This document shows, piece after piece, positions 9,181-17,368 of a DNA stretch of 64,000 nucleotides. The translations under genes and the position numbers were made by a program. Below the pieces are notes generated by a model, which saw nothing but the letters and a program-made list of their open reading frames with translations, did not search any database and had not been told where the DNA came from. Position 1 is the stretch's first letter. The number at the start of each line of letters is the position of its first letter. The DNA comes from Paenibacillus thiaminolyticus (GTDB lineage Bacteria; Bacillota; Bacilli; Paenibacillales; Paenibacillaceae), in contig NZ_CP041405.1 in NCBI RefSeq assembly GCF_007066085.1, forward strand, positions 5,421,001 to 5,485,000, read 5' to 3'.

Positions 9181-10911
9181 ATGAATTTAAGTATTATATT
9201 GATGTTGATTAACGCGTTTTTTGCCGTTGTAATCGGGATATATTTCTGGAATCTGCTGCGCAACCAGAAGGGCAACCGGACTGCTGTCGACCGCGAATCG
9301 AAAAAGGAGATGGATAAGCTGAATAAGCTGCGTTCCATCTCGTTGACGAAGCCGTTGGCGGAGAAGACGAGACCGACAACGCTGAACGACATCGTCGGAC
9401 AGCGTGACGGGTTGAAGGCGCTCAAGGCCGCGCTATGCAGCTCGAATCCGCAGCATGTAATCGTGTACGGCCCGCCCGGCGTCGGCAAGACGGCCGCTGC
9501 CCGCGTCGTGCTGGAGGAGGCCAAAAAGAATCCAAGCTCTCCATTTACGAAGGAAGCCAAATTCACCGAGATCGATGCGACGACCGCCCGGTTCGACGAG
9601 CGGGGAATCGCTGATCCGCTTATTGGTTCCGTTCATGATCCGATCTATCAGGGAGCCGGAGCGATGGGCGTCGCCGGCATTCCCCAGCCGAAGCCGGGCG
9701 CCGTCACGAAGGCGCATGGGGGCATGCTGTTCATCGATGAGATTGGCGAGCTGCATCCGATTCAGATGAATAAGCTGCTGAAGGTGCTGGAGGATCGAAA
9801 AGTATTTCTGGAGAGCGCCTACTACAATTCGGAGGATTCCAATATTCCGACTTATATCCATGACATTTTCCAAAACGGCCTTCCGGCCGATTTCCGCCTC
9901 GTCGGCGCGACGACCCGTTCCCCGCAGGAGCTGCCTCCTGCGCTGCGTTCCCGCTGCATGGAGGTGTATTTCCGCCCGCTGCTGCCTGCGGAAATTGAGT
10001 CGATTGCGGAGCATGCAGTGCGCAAGATTGGATTTCCGCCGTCCGAAGCTGCGGTCAATATGGTGAAGCGCTATGCCACGAACGGCCGGGAAGCGGTCAA
10101 CATGATCCAGCTCGCTGCCGGTCTTGCGATGTCGGAGGGGCGTTCGGCCATTGAAGGCGCCGATGTGGAATGGGTCGCGAACAGCAGCCAGATTCCGCCG
10201 CGTCCGGACAGAAAGGTACCAGCCGAGCCGCAGATTGGCCTGGTGAACGGGTTGGCTGTCTACGGACCGAACATGGGCGCCCTGCTGGAGATTGAGGTGA
10301 ATTCGATTCGGGTCAAAAACGGCACCGGCACCTACACGATTACCGGCGTTGTCGATGAAGAGGAACTGGGGGGCGGCAGCCGCACCCTGCGCCGCAAAAG
10401 CATGGCTAAAGGCTCGGTGGAAAATGTGCTTACGGTGCTGCGCAGCCTCGGCTACGAACCGTCCAATTACGATCTGCATATCAATTTCCCGGGAGGATCG
10501 CCGGTTGACGGCCCGTCGGCCGGGGTAGCAATGGTTATTGCCATCGCGTCCTCGATGAATGAGTGGCCGGTAGACAACAAGCTGGCGATGACCGGGGAGA
10601 TCAGTATCCATGGCCGGGTCAAGCCGGTTGGCGGCGTGCTGGCGAAGGTGGAAGCAGCCTTCCAGGCCGGTGCGACACGCGTGCTTATCCCGAAGGAGAA
10701 CTGGTTGGAAATATTCGCCGATCTGGAGGGAGGGCTCCAGGTCATTCCGATGGAGCATGTGGACGAAGCGTTCGCTCATACCTTCGGCCATGTGATGGAG
10801 GAGGGGGCGCATCCGGCGGCGAAGCCATATGAACGGGCAGCAGGGACGGCGATGCCGCTGCTTCATGCGGAAGCATCCGAGAAGGGGGCCCATCCTGATT
10901 CGAAGGGATGA
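9181..10911 (+). CDS. lonB: LonB, membrane-anchored ATP-dependent Lon-type protease
   Basis: The 576 residues start at ATG 9181 (MNLSIILMLINAFFAVVIGI), chosen for the upstream GGGAGGATG; an ATG at 9154 has no such site. One N-terminal membrane segment (about 2-22) is followed by an AAA+ module with Walker [10 protein letters not shown] and Walker B MLFIDEIGE. The Lon protease domain has the Ser446 (DGPSAG) and Lys489 (LAKVEAAFQAG) dyad. Bacillus LonB is a forespore-specific protease (family knowledge). It directly precedes lonA, which has its own promoter. Confidence 0.95.
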   Translation: MNLSIILMLINAFFAVVIGIYFWNLLRNQKGNRTAVDRESKKEMDKLNKLRSISLTKPLAEKTRPTTLNDIVGQRDGLKALKAALCSSNPQHVIVYGPPGVGKTAAARVVLEEAKKNPSSPFTKEAKFTEIDATTARFDERGIADPLIGSVHDPIYQGAGAMGVAGIPQPKPGAVTKAHGGMLFIDEIGELHPIQMNKLLKVLEDRKVFLESAYYNSEDSNIPTYIHDIFQNGLPADFRLVGATTRSPQELPPALRSRCMEVYFRPLLPAEIESIAEHAVRKIGFPPSEAAVNMVKRYATNGREAVNMIQLAAGLAMSEGRSAIEGADVEWVANSSQIPPRPDRKVPAEPQIGLVNGLAVYGPNMGALLEIEVNSIRVKNGTGTYTITGVVDEEELGGGSRTLRRKSMAKGSVENVLTVLRSLGYEPSNYDLHINFPGGSPVDGPSAGVAMVIAIASSMNEWPVDNKLAMTGEISIHGRVKPVGGVLAKVEAAFQAGATRVLIPKENWLEIFADLEGGLQVIPMEHVDEAFAHTFGHVMEEGAHPAAKPYERAAGTAMPLLHAEASEKGAHPDSKG

Positions 10912-10921
10912 GGGCAGGAAA

Positions 10922-10951
10922 TTGGAGTTTTGCTTGAACATTTGATAAAAT
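10922..10951 (+). promoter_or_regulatory. Promoter of lonA (extended -10)
   Basis: TTGGAG (10922-10927), an 18-bp spacer and TGA-TAAAAT (-10 at 10946-10951), just after the lonB stop. This separates housekeeping lonA transcription from lonB. Confidence 0.5.
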
Positions 10952-11000
10952 ATTGGTTACATGTGTAATTACAACAAGCATAACCATGGGGGTGCGATCG

Positions 11001-13328
11001 ATGGGGCTTAAACCTATAAAAAGTCGGCGTCTGCCTCTTCTGCCGCTGAGAGGATTGCTCGTATACCCGAGCATGGTGCTTCATCTTGATGTCGGGCGTG
11101 ACAAATCGGTCAAGGCGCTGGAGCAGGCCATGATGGAGGATCAGATGCTGCTGCTGTGCTCCCAGTCCGAGGTTAGCATCGAAGAGCCGTCTCAGGAAGA
11201 CATCTATCGCATTGGAACGATAGCCAAGGTGCGCCAAATGCTTCGTCTGCCGAACAGCACCATCCGGGTGTTGGTCGAAGGCGTAGAGCGTGCGGAAATC
11301 GCAGAATATGTCCCGAATGACGAATATTACGAGGTCCACGCGACTCCGCTGCAGGATGAAGATCACGGGTCATCATCCGAGACCGAAGCCTTGATGCGAA
11401 TGGTATTGACTCAGTTCGAGAACTATGTCCATATGTCGAAGAAAGTGACGCCGGAGACGCTGACGGCCGTGACCGATATTGCGGAACCGGGGCGTCTGGC
11501 GGATGTCATCGCCAGCCATCTCCCGTTGAAGATGAAGGATAAGCAGGAACTGCTCGAGACCGTCTCTGCTGCCGAGAGGTTGAATAAGCTGCTCCAAATG
11601 CTGAACAATGAGAGTGAAGTGCTGGAGCTGGAGAAGAAGATCAACCAGCGCGTCAAGAAGCAGATGGAGAAGACGCAGAAGGAATATTACTTGCGGGAGC
11701 AAATGAAGGCGATTCAGAAGGAGCTCGGCGACAAAGAAGGGCGTGCAGGCGAGATCGAAGATCTGCGCTCCCAGCTGGCTGAGCTGGAAGCTCCCGACAA
11801 GGTAAAGGACAAAATCCAGAAGGAAATCGATCGTCTGGAGAAAATGCCTTCCACTTCGGCGGAAGGATCGGTAATCCGCAACTATATTGACTGGTTATTC
11901 CTTATTCCATGGTCCAAGCGCACGGAAGACGATCTTGATCTCCGCAAGGCGGAATCCATCTTGGATGAAGATCATTACGGGCTCGACAAGCCGAAGGAGC
12001 GGGTACTGGAGTACTTGGCCGTGCAGCAGATGGTGAAGCGGATGAAGGGTCCGATCCTGTGTCTGGTTGGGCCTCCGGGGGTCGGGAAGACCTCGCTTGC
12101 CCGCTCCATCGCCAAGTCGCTTGGGCGCCAGTTCATTCGTATCTCGCTGGGCGGCGTGCGCGATGAAGCGGAGATCCGTGGCCATCGGCGCACCTATGTG
12201 GGTGCGATGCCGGGACGCATCGTGCAAGCGATGAAGAATGCCGGGACGATGAATCCGGTCCTGCTGCTGGACGAGATCGACAAGATGGCCTCCGATTTCC
12301 GCGGAGATCCGGCTTCCGCCCTGCTAGAGGTGCTGGATCCGGAGCAGAACAATGCGTTCAGCGATCACTTTGTCGAATTGCCGATCGATTTGTCTCATGT
12401 TATGTTCGTCACGACAGCCAATGCAGTACATAATATTCCGCGTCCGCTGCTGGACCGGATGGAGATGATCTCCCTCTCAGGCTATACAGAGCTGGAGAAG
12501 CTCGAGATAGCGGCCCGCCATCTGCTGCCGAAGCAGAAGCGGGAGCATGGATTGGAGGAAGGCCAGCTGCATGTCGAAGAAGGCGTCGTGCGCCGGGTCA
12601 TCCGGGAATATACCCGGGAGGCGGGCGTAAGGCAGCTGGAACAGCAGCTAGCCGCGCTATGCCGCAAAGCCGCGCGCATGATTGTATCGGAAGGCGCAAC
12701 GGAAGTGACGATTCAAGCTGATGAGCTGACCGGCTATTTGGGTGTTCCTAAATACCGTTATGGCCTGGCGGAGCAGCATAACCAGGTGGGGACGGTCACC
12801 GGACTTGCTTGGACCGAGGTGGGCGGCGACACACTCAATGTCGAAGTGAGCGTCGTGCCGGGCACCGGCAAGCTGCTGCTGACCGGTAAGCTGGGAGACG
12901 TGATGAAGGAATCCGCCCAGGCGGCGTTCAGCTACATCCGTTCCAGAGCCGCCGAATTCAATCTGGAGTCCGACTTCCATGAGAAGGCCGACATTCATAT
13001 TCACGTGCCCGAAGGAGCGATTCCGAAGGACGGCCCATCGGCGGGGATTACAATGGCGACGGCTCTCGTCTCGGCGCTGACGAACCGCTATGTCTCGAAG
13101 GATGTCGCGATGACTGGGGAGATTACGCTCCGCGGCCGGGTTCTGCCGATCGGGGGCTTGAAGGAGAAGTCGCTTGCCGCCTTGCGCGCCGGCATCAAGA
13201 CCGTCATTTACCCCGCCGAAAATATGCGGGACCTGAACGATATTCCGGAGAGCGTGCGCCAGGAGATGACATTCATACCGGCGGGGCACATGGATGAAGT
13301 GCTGCAGCATGCCTTGCTGGAGCAATAA
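11001..13328 (+). CDS. lonA: Lon protease (ATP-dependent, cytosolic)
   Basis: Hexameric quality-control and regulatory protease of 775 residues, the typical LonA length. The start at ATG 11001 ([18 protein letters not shown]) follows GGGGGTG; an earlier in-frame start at 10953 has no site and would add non-homologous residues. The LAN substrate-binding domain begins at [13 protein letters not shown], then come a coiled coil, Walker A GPPGVGKT and Walker B LLLDEIDK. The Ser680 (KDGPSAG) and Lys723 (GLKEKS) dyad has the usual 43-residue separation. In Bacillus engB/ysxC overlaps lonA; here they are about 1 kb apart. Confidence 0.97.
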   Translation: MGLKPIKSRRLPLLPLRGLLVYPSMVLHLDVGRDKSVKALEQAMMEDQMLLLCSQSEVSIEEPSQEDIYRIGTIAKVRQMLRLPNSTIRVLVEGVERAEIAEYVPNDEYYEVHATPLQDEDHGSSSETEALMRMVLTQFENYVHMSKKVTPETLTAVTDIAEPGRLADVIASHLPLKMKDKQELLETVSAAERLNKLLQMLNNESEVLELEKKINQRVKKQMEKTQKEYYLREQMKAIQKELGDKEGRAGEIEDLRSQLAELEAPDKVKDKIQKEIDRLEKMPSTSAEGSVIRNYIDWLFLIPWSKRTEDDLDLRKAESILDEDHYGLDKPKERVLEYLAVQQMVKRMKGPILCLVGPPGVGKTSLARSIAKSLGRQFIRISLGGVRDEAEIRGHRRTYVGAMPGRIVQAMKNAGTMNPVLLLDEIDKMASDFRGDPASALLEVLDPEQNNAFSDHFVELPIDLSHVMFVTTANAVHNIPRPLLDRMEMISLSGYTELEKLEIAARHLLPKQKREHGLEEGQLHVEEGVVRRVIREYTREAGVRQLEQQLAALCRKAARMIVSEGATEVTIQADELTGYLGVPKYRYGLAEQHNQVGTVTGLAWTEVGGDTLNVEVSVVPGTGKLLLTGKLGDVMKESAQAAFSYIRSRAAEFNLESDFHEKADIHIHVPEGAIPKDGPSAGITMATALVSALTNRYVSKDVAMTGEITLRGRVLPIGGLKEKSLAALRAGIKTVIYPAENMRDLNDIPESVRQEMTFIPAGHMDEVLQHALLEQ

Positions 13329-13465
13329 GGGCAGGTAAGCCCAGTCCTAGGCCATCGCGCAGCGGGAGCCTCAAAAGAGGTGGCCCAGGAGCAGGCCGAG
13401 GAAGCGATGAACGCATATTTATCCTAATTGATGAATAGTCGAATATAGGCGCTCGCGCCATCACG

Positions 13466-13497
13466 TACCGTCCGGCACCAATCCGGACGGTATTTTT
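13466..13497 (+). terminator. Rho-independent terminator after lonA
   Basis: A perfect 10-bp stem (TACCGTCCGG 13466-13475 with CCGGACGGTA 13483-13492) followed by five T. It lies 138 bases after the lonA stop. Confidence 0.9.
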
Positions 13498-13583
13498 CGG
13501 TACCGAAGCTGCGCGGCTACTACACTCTATGGGGCTTGTCGCCCAGAAAGCCGACTGCTTCTCTTCAACCTCTATTCAACCTC

Positions 13584-13665
13584 TTATGGCCAGTATCCCC
13601 GTGGCGCAGGAAGCCGAAGTCCCCCGCTGGCTTCTTATGACCAATATCCCCTTAGCACAGGACAG
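13584..13665 (-). repeat. Two minus-oriented copies of an interspersed repeat
   Basis: The segments TATGGCCAGTATCCCC...CGCAGG (about 13584-13611) and TATGACCAATATCCCC...CACAGG (about 13635-13661) are diverged reverse complements of the unit tandemly arrayed at 13850-14115 (core GGGGAGACTGGCC preceded by CCTGAG). Surrounding bases 13498-13583 and 13666-13849 hold no gene I can support. Confidence 0.6.
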
Positions 13666-13849
13666 AGAAATAACTGTGGTAGTTCGTTTATAAATAGTTC
13701 TCCTTAGAAAATAGGAATGCCAAGGACAGATGTTTCGTTAAATAAACGAATGTAGGTAGGTTGGTTTACCAAATAATAACATGCGCCGTTCCGCTTGCTA
13801 ACTCATCGAGAAATGCGCGAAACCGAATTGATTTGTTGGGTTGAAGGTT

Positions 13850-14115
13850 CTCCTGAACGTTGGGGATACCGGATAAAAGGAAGCCGTGCCCTGAGTGCCG
13901 GGGAGACTGGCCAAAAGGAAGACGTACCCTGAGAGCTGGGGAGACTGGACAAAAGGATGTTGTGCCCCTGAGTGTTGGGGAGACTGGACAAAAGGAAGCC
14001 GTGCCCTGAGTACCGGGGAGACTGGCCAAAAGGATGTTGTACTCTTGAGTGTTGGGGAGGCTGGCCAAAAGGATGCAGCACCCCCTGAGCGCAAGGGAGA
14101 CTTCACATAAGGAAG
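13850..14115 (+). repeat. Tandem array of about seven 38-41 bp units
   Basis: The core GGGGAGACTGGCCAAAAGG recurs with its GGGG at 13862, 13900, 13938, 13977, 14015 and 14054, plus a degenerate copy (AGGG) at 14095. The spacing is 38, 38, 39, 38, 39 and 41. Each core is preceded by CCTGAG plus a few variable bases, and between cores come alternating GAAGCCGTG or GATGTTGTG segments. The units are contiguous and imperfect. No cas gene or unique-spacer pattern exists, so this is not a CRISPR array. Open minus-strand frames across it are a by-product of the periodicity. Confidence 0.85.
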
Positions 14116-14156
14116 CCAGTGGGTGGGCACAAGAGCACAGGTTGCACGGTTAGAAT

Positions 14157-14229
14157 CAGCCCAACCACGTGATTGGGGCTGCATAATCATGTTTTAGGGC
14201 TGCTGCCTGAAGTGGCAGCCTTCAGGCAG
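14157..14229. repeat. Two adjacent hairpins upstream of engB
   Basis: CAGCCCAA/TTGGGGCTG (about 14157-14181) and a perfect 10-bp inverted repeat CTGCCTGAAG (14203-14212) with CTTCAGGCAG (14220-14229). Neither has a T tract on either strand, so they are not ordinary terminators. Confidence 0.5.
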
Positions 14230-14261
14230 GGCAATCCGGATTCGCTTCGCAAGGAGGCGCT

Positions 14262-14291
14262 TTGTGCAGAGTCGTTGAAGTAGTGTACAAT
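14262..14291 (+). promoter_or_regulatory. Probable promoter of engB
   Basis: TTGTGC (14262-14267), an 18-bp spacer and TACAAT (14286-14291), 47 bases before the engB ATG. A local promoter makes sense because lonA is terminated at 13497. Confidence 0.5.
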
Positions 14292-14337
14292 AGAGGCACG
14301 ATTAAGACAGATATACATCGTTAAGGGAGCACGGAAT

Positions 14338-14961
14338 ATGAAGATTACGAATGCTGAATTTATTATTAGCGCGGTCGGTCCGGCCCAATATCCGGACGAC
14401 GGTTTTCCGGAGATCGGTCTTGCTGGCCGTTCCAATGTGGGGAAGTCGTCCCTCATTAATAAGATGATTATGCGTAAAAATCTGGCCCGTACCAGCTCGC
14501 AGCCGGGCAAGACTCAGCAGCTTAACTATTACCGGATTAATGATAGTATGTACTTCGTCGACGTCCCGGGATACGGCTATGCCAAAGTGTCCAAAGTACA
14601 GCGCGCCGCTTGGGGCAAAATGATTGAGGCTTACTTCCGCGAACGCGACGCACTGCGGCTCGTAATGCTCGTCGTCGATCTGCGGCATCCGCCTACCGAG
14701 GACGATTGCATGATGCACCAGTGGCTGACCCATTATGAGGTGCCGGTCGCCGTCGTCGCCACGAAGGCGGATAAAGTGTCGAAGAGCCGCTGGCCCAAGC
14801 ATTTGAAGCAGGTTCGGACAACACTCGGCCTGGACGCGGATACGCCGCTTGTTCTGTTCTCAGCTGAGACCGGTCAGGGCCGGGAGGAGTTGTGGGATAT
14901 CATTCTGTCTCATCAATCGTCCGGGGAGACGGAGCAAGAGGATTTGCATCCGGATGAATAA
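14338..14961 (+). CDS. engB: EngB/YsxC/YihA ribosome-biogenesis GTPase
   Basis: Small essential GTPase required for late assembly of the 50S subunit. The 207 residues carry G1 [13 protein letters not shown]2 around [15 protein letters not shown]3 DVPGYGYAK and G4 TKADK, in the right order. The binding site AAGGGAG lies before ATG 14338. It follows lonA at a distance, separated by a repeat-rich spacer; the usual lonA-engB neighbour relation is kept, but the coupling is lost. Confidence 0.95.
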   Translation: MKITNAEFIISAVGPAQYPDDGFPEIGLAGRSNVGKSSLINKMIMRKNLARTSSQPGKTQQLNYYRINDSMYFVDVPGYGYAKVSKVQRAAWGKMIEAYFRERDALRLVMLVVDLRHPPTEDDCMMHQWLTHYEVPVAVVATKADKVSKSRWPKHLKQVRTTLGLDADTPLVLFSAETGQGREELWDIILSHQSSGETEQEDLHPDE

Positions 14962-15200
14962 TTATGCACGCCGGCTGGATAGGCTATTGCCCAAAAAATC
15001 GGTGAGCGCATGAGGGAGACTGCGCTGGAACAGTTATTTAGTGAGGATCATGGGAGAAATATTGGCTCAATTCCGGCTGATTGCGTTTTTTTCAAAAATC
15101 CACTCGTATTTGGCGGCTTGTAAACAGGAATTCATATTAGCGCTGTAGTATAATAAGGGTATGATTTTCATGCAGTAAAAACGAATTAAGGAGAGTTTGT

Positions 15201-15782
15201 ATGGCTCGGCGGTTAGCCACAGAGTATGTGAAAGCCAGTTTGCAGTTGACGGAAGCTCAGTTGACCCGATTTTTACAGTCGCTTGCCCTGTATTCCGTTG
15301 GGGTAAAAGTATTGGAGAACGGCAATCAAGAGGTAGTTCTTGAGGACGGCCAGGGTGATGAGATTACCTTCCTGTTCGAGAAGCAAGGCAATCGGTATGT
15401 CTGTGTAACGTCTTGCCGCTTGGTTCATCCGAAATTGACGCAAGTGATGCATAAGCTTGTGGCGACATTCCGTGGCGAAGCGGTAGTCAATCGCATCTTT
15501 GCCGGATTTACGATGACTTATTATTATGAAGACGGTGCAGTACGCAAGATTGAAGAACGGAAGCAGCAAGAGTCGCGTATCATTTACGAGCATAAGGATA
15601 CCGTGCGCGACCTGCAGAAGATGTTCCAGAAGAACGGCGTGGAGCTTCGCATCGATTCCTTGCAGAAGCAGGTGAATATGTTGTTGGATGAGCGGAATCA
15701 GGCGGATTCCACCGAATTGGTCCAACACATCGACGCGCATTTAAGCCGTCTCGCACATCAATTGTTCATACTTGAAGCATAG
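15201..15782 (+). CDS. Conserved-looking protein of unknown function upstream of speD
   Basis: A 193-residue soluble protein with no signal peptide or membrane segment. It reads MARRLATEYVKASLQLTEAQ, then a mixed alpha/beta middle with strands VKVLENGNQEVVLEDG and RYVCVTSCRL, and a helical C-terminal third that looks like a coiled coil (SLQKQVNMLLDERNQ ... HIDAHLSRLAHQLF). The site AAGGAGAG precedes ATG 15201, and codon use matches the neighbours, so the gene is very likely real. I do not recognise a family with confidence. It is a monocistron ended by the hairpin at 15814-15848 and lies before speD. Confidence 0.75.
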   Translation: MARRLATEYVKASLQLTEAQLTRFLQSLALYSVGVKVLENGNQEVVLEDGQGDEITFLFEKQGNRYVCVTSCRLVHPKLTQVMHKLVATFRGEAVVNRIFAGFTMTYYYEDGAVRKIEERKQQESRIIYEHKDTVRDLQKMFQKNGVELRIDSLQKQVNMLLDERNQADSTELVQHIDAHLSRLAHQLFILEA

Positions 15783-15813
15783 AAGCATACGATCAAGGGA
15801 TCATCTGCTGAAG

Positions 15814-15848
15814 ACCCTGCGTTCCTTATGGGAGTGCAGGGTTCTTTT
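15814..15848 (+). terminator. Rho-independent terminator of the unknown gene
   Basis: Stem ACCCTGC (15814-15820) with GCAGGGT (15836-15842), then TCTTTT. Confidence 0.7.
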
Positions 15849-16085
15849 GTACTTGCAGGAAGAACGGATGACCGTACTACAGCAGGATGACAAGCTGCCG
15901 AAAAAAAGGGTTGCATTTATGTGCGGAAGATGTTATTTTTAATCTCGTTGAAAACAATATAGGAACCAGGATTCACTCAGGACATTGCATGTTGCGAGAG
16001 ATTTTTCCCTCGAGAAGTGAATGACGTAGGTCCTAGCGGATGAAATTTTTACAACATTTTATTCCTAGGAAGGGGGAACCGAAAG

Positions 16086-16484
16086 ATGGAATACTCAACT
16101 TTCGGAAGACACGTTGCTGTTGACACATGGGGAGTCGACTTTGATTTGCTGAATAATGCGGAATATTTGCAGACCCAGCTGGTTGAAGCCGCCGAGGCGT
16201 GTGGAGCAACCGTCTTGTCCGTTCAATCCAAGCAGTTTGAACCACAAGGGGCAACCGTCCTTGTCATGTTGTCTGAAAGTCATCTTTCTATCCACACATA
16301 TCCTGAACGTGGATTTGCAGCCATCGATTGTTACACTTGCGGCGAGACCGTCGATCCGCAGTTGGCCATTGATTACCTGGTCTCTGTATTGAAACCGGAA
16401 CGTACCTACGCCAAGAAGCTGATTCGCGGCCTCGGGGAAATGGAAGTCGTCACACCAGACATGAATGTACAGCAATTCGTATAA
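16086..16484 (+). CDS. speD: S-adenosylmethionine decarboxylase proenzyme (class 1B)
   Basis: Decarboxylates SAM to give the aminopropyl donor for spermidine synthesis. It is a pyruvoyl enzyme made by self-cleavage. The 132 residues fit the short bacterial/archaeal form. The cleavage site is Glu64-Ser65 in LSESHLSIHTYPE, and His70 and Cys85 (in DCYTCG) match the processing and proton-donor residues of the Thermotoga enzyme (Ser63, His68, Cys83). The site AAGGGGG precedes ATG 16086. A spermidine synthase gene is not adjacent. The 303-bp region before it holds the preceding terminator and an AT-rich stretch without a clear promoter. Confidence 0.95.
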   Translation: MEYSTFGRHVAVDTWGVDFDLLNNAEYLQTQLVEAAEACGATVLSVQSKQFEPQGATVLVMLSESHLSIHTYPERGFAAIDCYTCGETVDPQLAIDYLVSVLKPERTYAKKLIRGLGEMEVVTPDMNVQQFV

Positions 16485-16503
16485 AATGGAAAATGGCGTT
16501 CAG

Positions 16504-16545
16504 CCCGTTTGCTTGCGATGATGCAGGGAACGGGTTTTTTTATTT
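16504..16545 (+). terminator. Rho-independent terminator of speD
   Basis: CCCGTT (16504-16509) pairs with AACGGG (16529-16534), with extra pairing in the loop, followed by TTTTTTTATTTT. Confidence 0.8.
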
Positions 16546-16550
16546 TGCCG

Positions 16551-16586
16551 CAAATAACCATGGATGTCCGCATCTATGGTTATTTG
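16551..16586. repeat. 36-bp near-perfect palindrome between speD and the next gene
   Basis: CAAATAACCAT (16551-16561) is the exact reverse complement of ATGGTTATTTG (16576-16586), and the inner GATG/CATC also pairs, leaving a 4-nt loop with one mismatched pair. It directly follows the speD terminator. There is no long T tract, so it may be a protein-binding site or a second terminator; I cannot tell which. Confidence 0.6.
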
Positions 16587-16639
16587 TCCTTCTGCCTTCC
16601 CATACGATTAAAGTAAACCACTATGGATAGGAGAATTCG

Positions 16640-17179
16640 ATGAGACCACGCCAATTTCGGACCGGCCCTGTCCTGGCCGTATTATTGTTTTTGCTCGTTC
16701 TGTGGCCTGCCATCCAGTTGTATGGAATGTTGAAGCCGTCCCACACTTCATCCGATCCGCTAACGATGCTGTATGAGGTTGCCCAGTTCCAGATTAGCTT
16801 ATGGCAAGGAACGATGCAGGAGGCGAAGCGGTACGAGTCGACCGCTCCGCTGAATAAAGTGAAACTGGTCGCCTATTCGGCCAACTATACACATGAACGG
16901 CTTGTCCGGGCAGTTGGCGGCGACCGGCTGGCCCCGCTTCCCGGTCTAAGCCGGTTCGTCGAATTCATCACGGTCCTGCAGATTAGCGGCGATCGGCAAT
17001 TGACCGATCTGGAGCGGGAGGTTCTCGAGCAGGCGGCCGCCATCGCGCCTCAGCTATCGGATTGCTACTCCGGCCTGCTTCATTCGTCAGGCAAGATTAT
17101 CGGTTCGAAGAACGAGGCCCTTCAAGCGGCCGATCAGCGCCTCGCCGAGACGCTGGAGCATTACTTCCATCCTGAATAG
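16640..17179 (+). CDS. Membrane-anchored protein of unknown function
   Basis: The 179-residue product has an RPRQFR-type basic N-terminus and one strong hydrophobic segment (about residues 9-30, PVLAVLLFLLVLWPAIQLYG), followed by about 145 mostly helical residues expected outside the membrane. There is no lipobox Cys at the segment end, so an uncleaved anchor is more likely. ATG 16640 follows a GGATAGGAGA site. No recognisable domain. It sits alone between speD and the hem operon; function unknown. Confidence 0.7.
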   Translation: MRPRQFRTGPVLAVLLFLLVLWPAIQLYGMLKPSHTSSDPLTMLYEVAQFQISLWQGTMQEAKRYESTAPLNKVKLVAYSANYTHERLVRAVGGDRLAPLPGLSRFVEFITVLQISGDRQLTDLEREVLEQAAAIAPQLSDCYSGLLHSSGKIIGSKNEALQAADQRLAETLEHYFHPE

Positions 17180-17308
17180 CAATCAATCATTTTGCGTGAC
17201 ATCCCTCGCAAGGAATGATAGTATAAGGTTCGCACGGGAAGTACAGACTAATTTTGACATGCATTTCATAATATCTTCAAATTACGCTCCGACGGGCATG
17301 TTCAACTA

Positions 17309-17333
17309 TGTTATAATGATTATCAATTGATAA
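17309..17333 (+). promoter_or_regulatory. hemA promoter -10 with an overlapping PerR/Fur-like box
   Basis: An extended -10 (TG-T-TATAAT, 17309-17317) overlaps the 15-bp sequence TTATAATGATTATCA (17311-17325), which matches the PerR consensus 7-1-7 repeat at 14 of 15 positions and the Fur consensus at 14 of 15. A second perfect palindrome TTATCAATTGATAA (17320-17333) overlaps it. In Bacillus subtilis the hemAXCDBL operon is PerR-repressed (established knowledge), so metal- and peroxide-dependent control is expected here. Confidence 0.7.
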
Positions 17334-17368
17334 TATTCAAAATTTTATCAAAAGCAGGTGAATGGGCA

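Noticed and set aside
13850..14115. CRISPR-like array
   Set aside because: Units are contiguous and imperfect without unique spacers of uniform size, and no cas gene is in the window.
13766..14190. Three overlapping minus-strand open frames of 92-130 codons
   Set aside because: They arise from the 38-41 bp repeat array, read as repeated SFWPVSPxLR-type peptides in three frames, and have no ribosome binding site.
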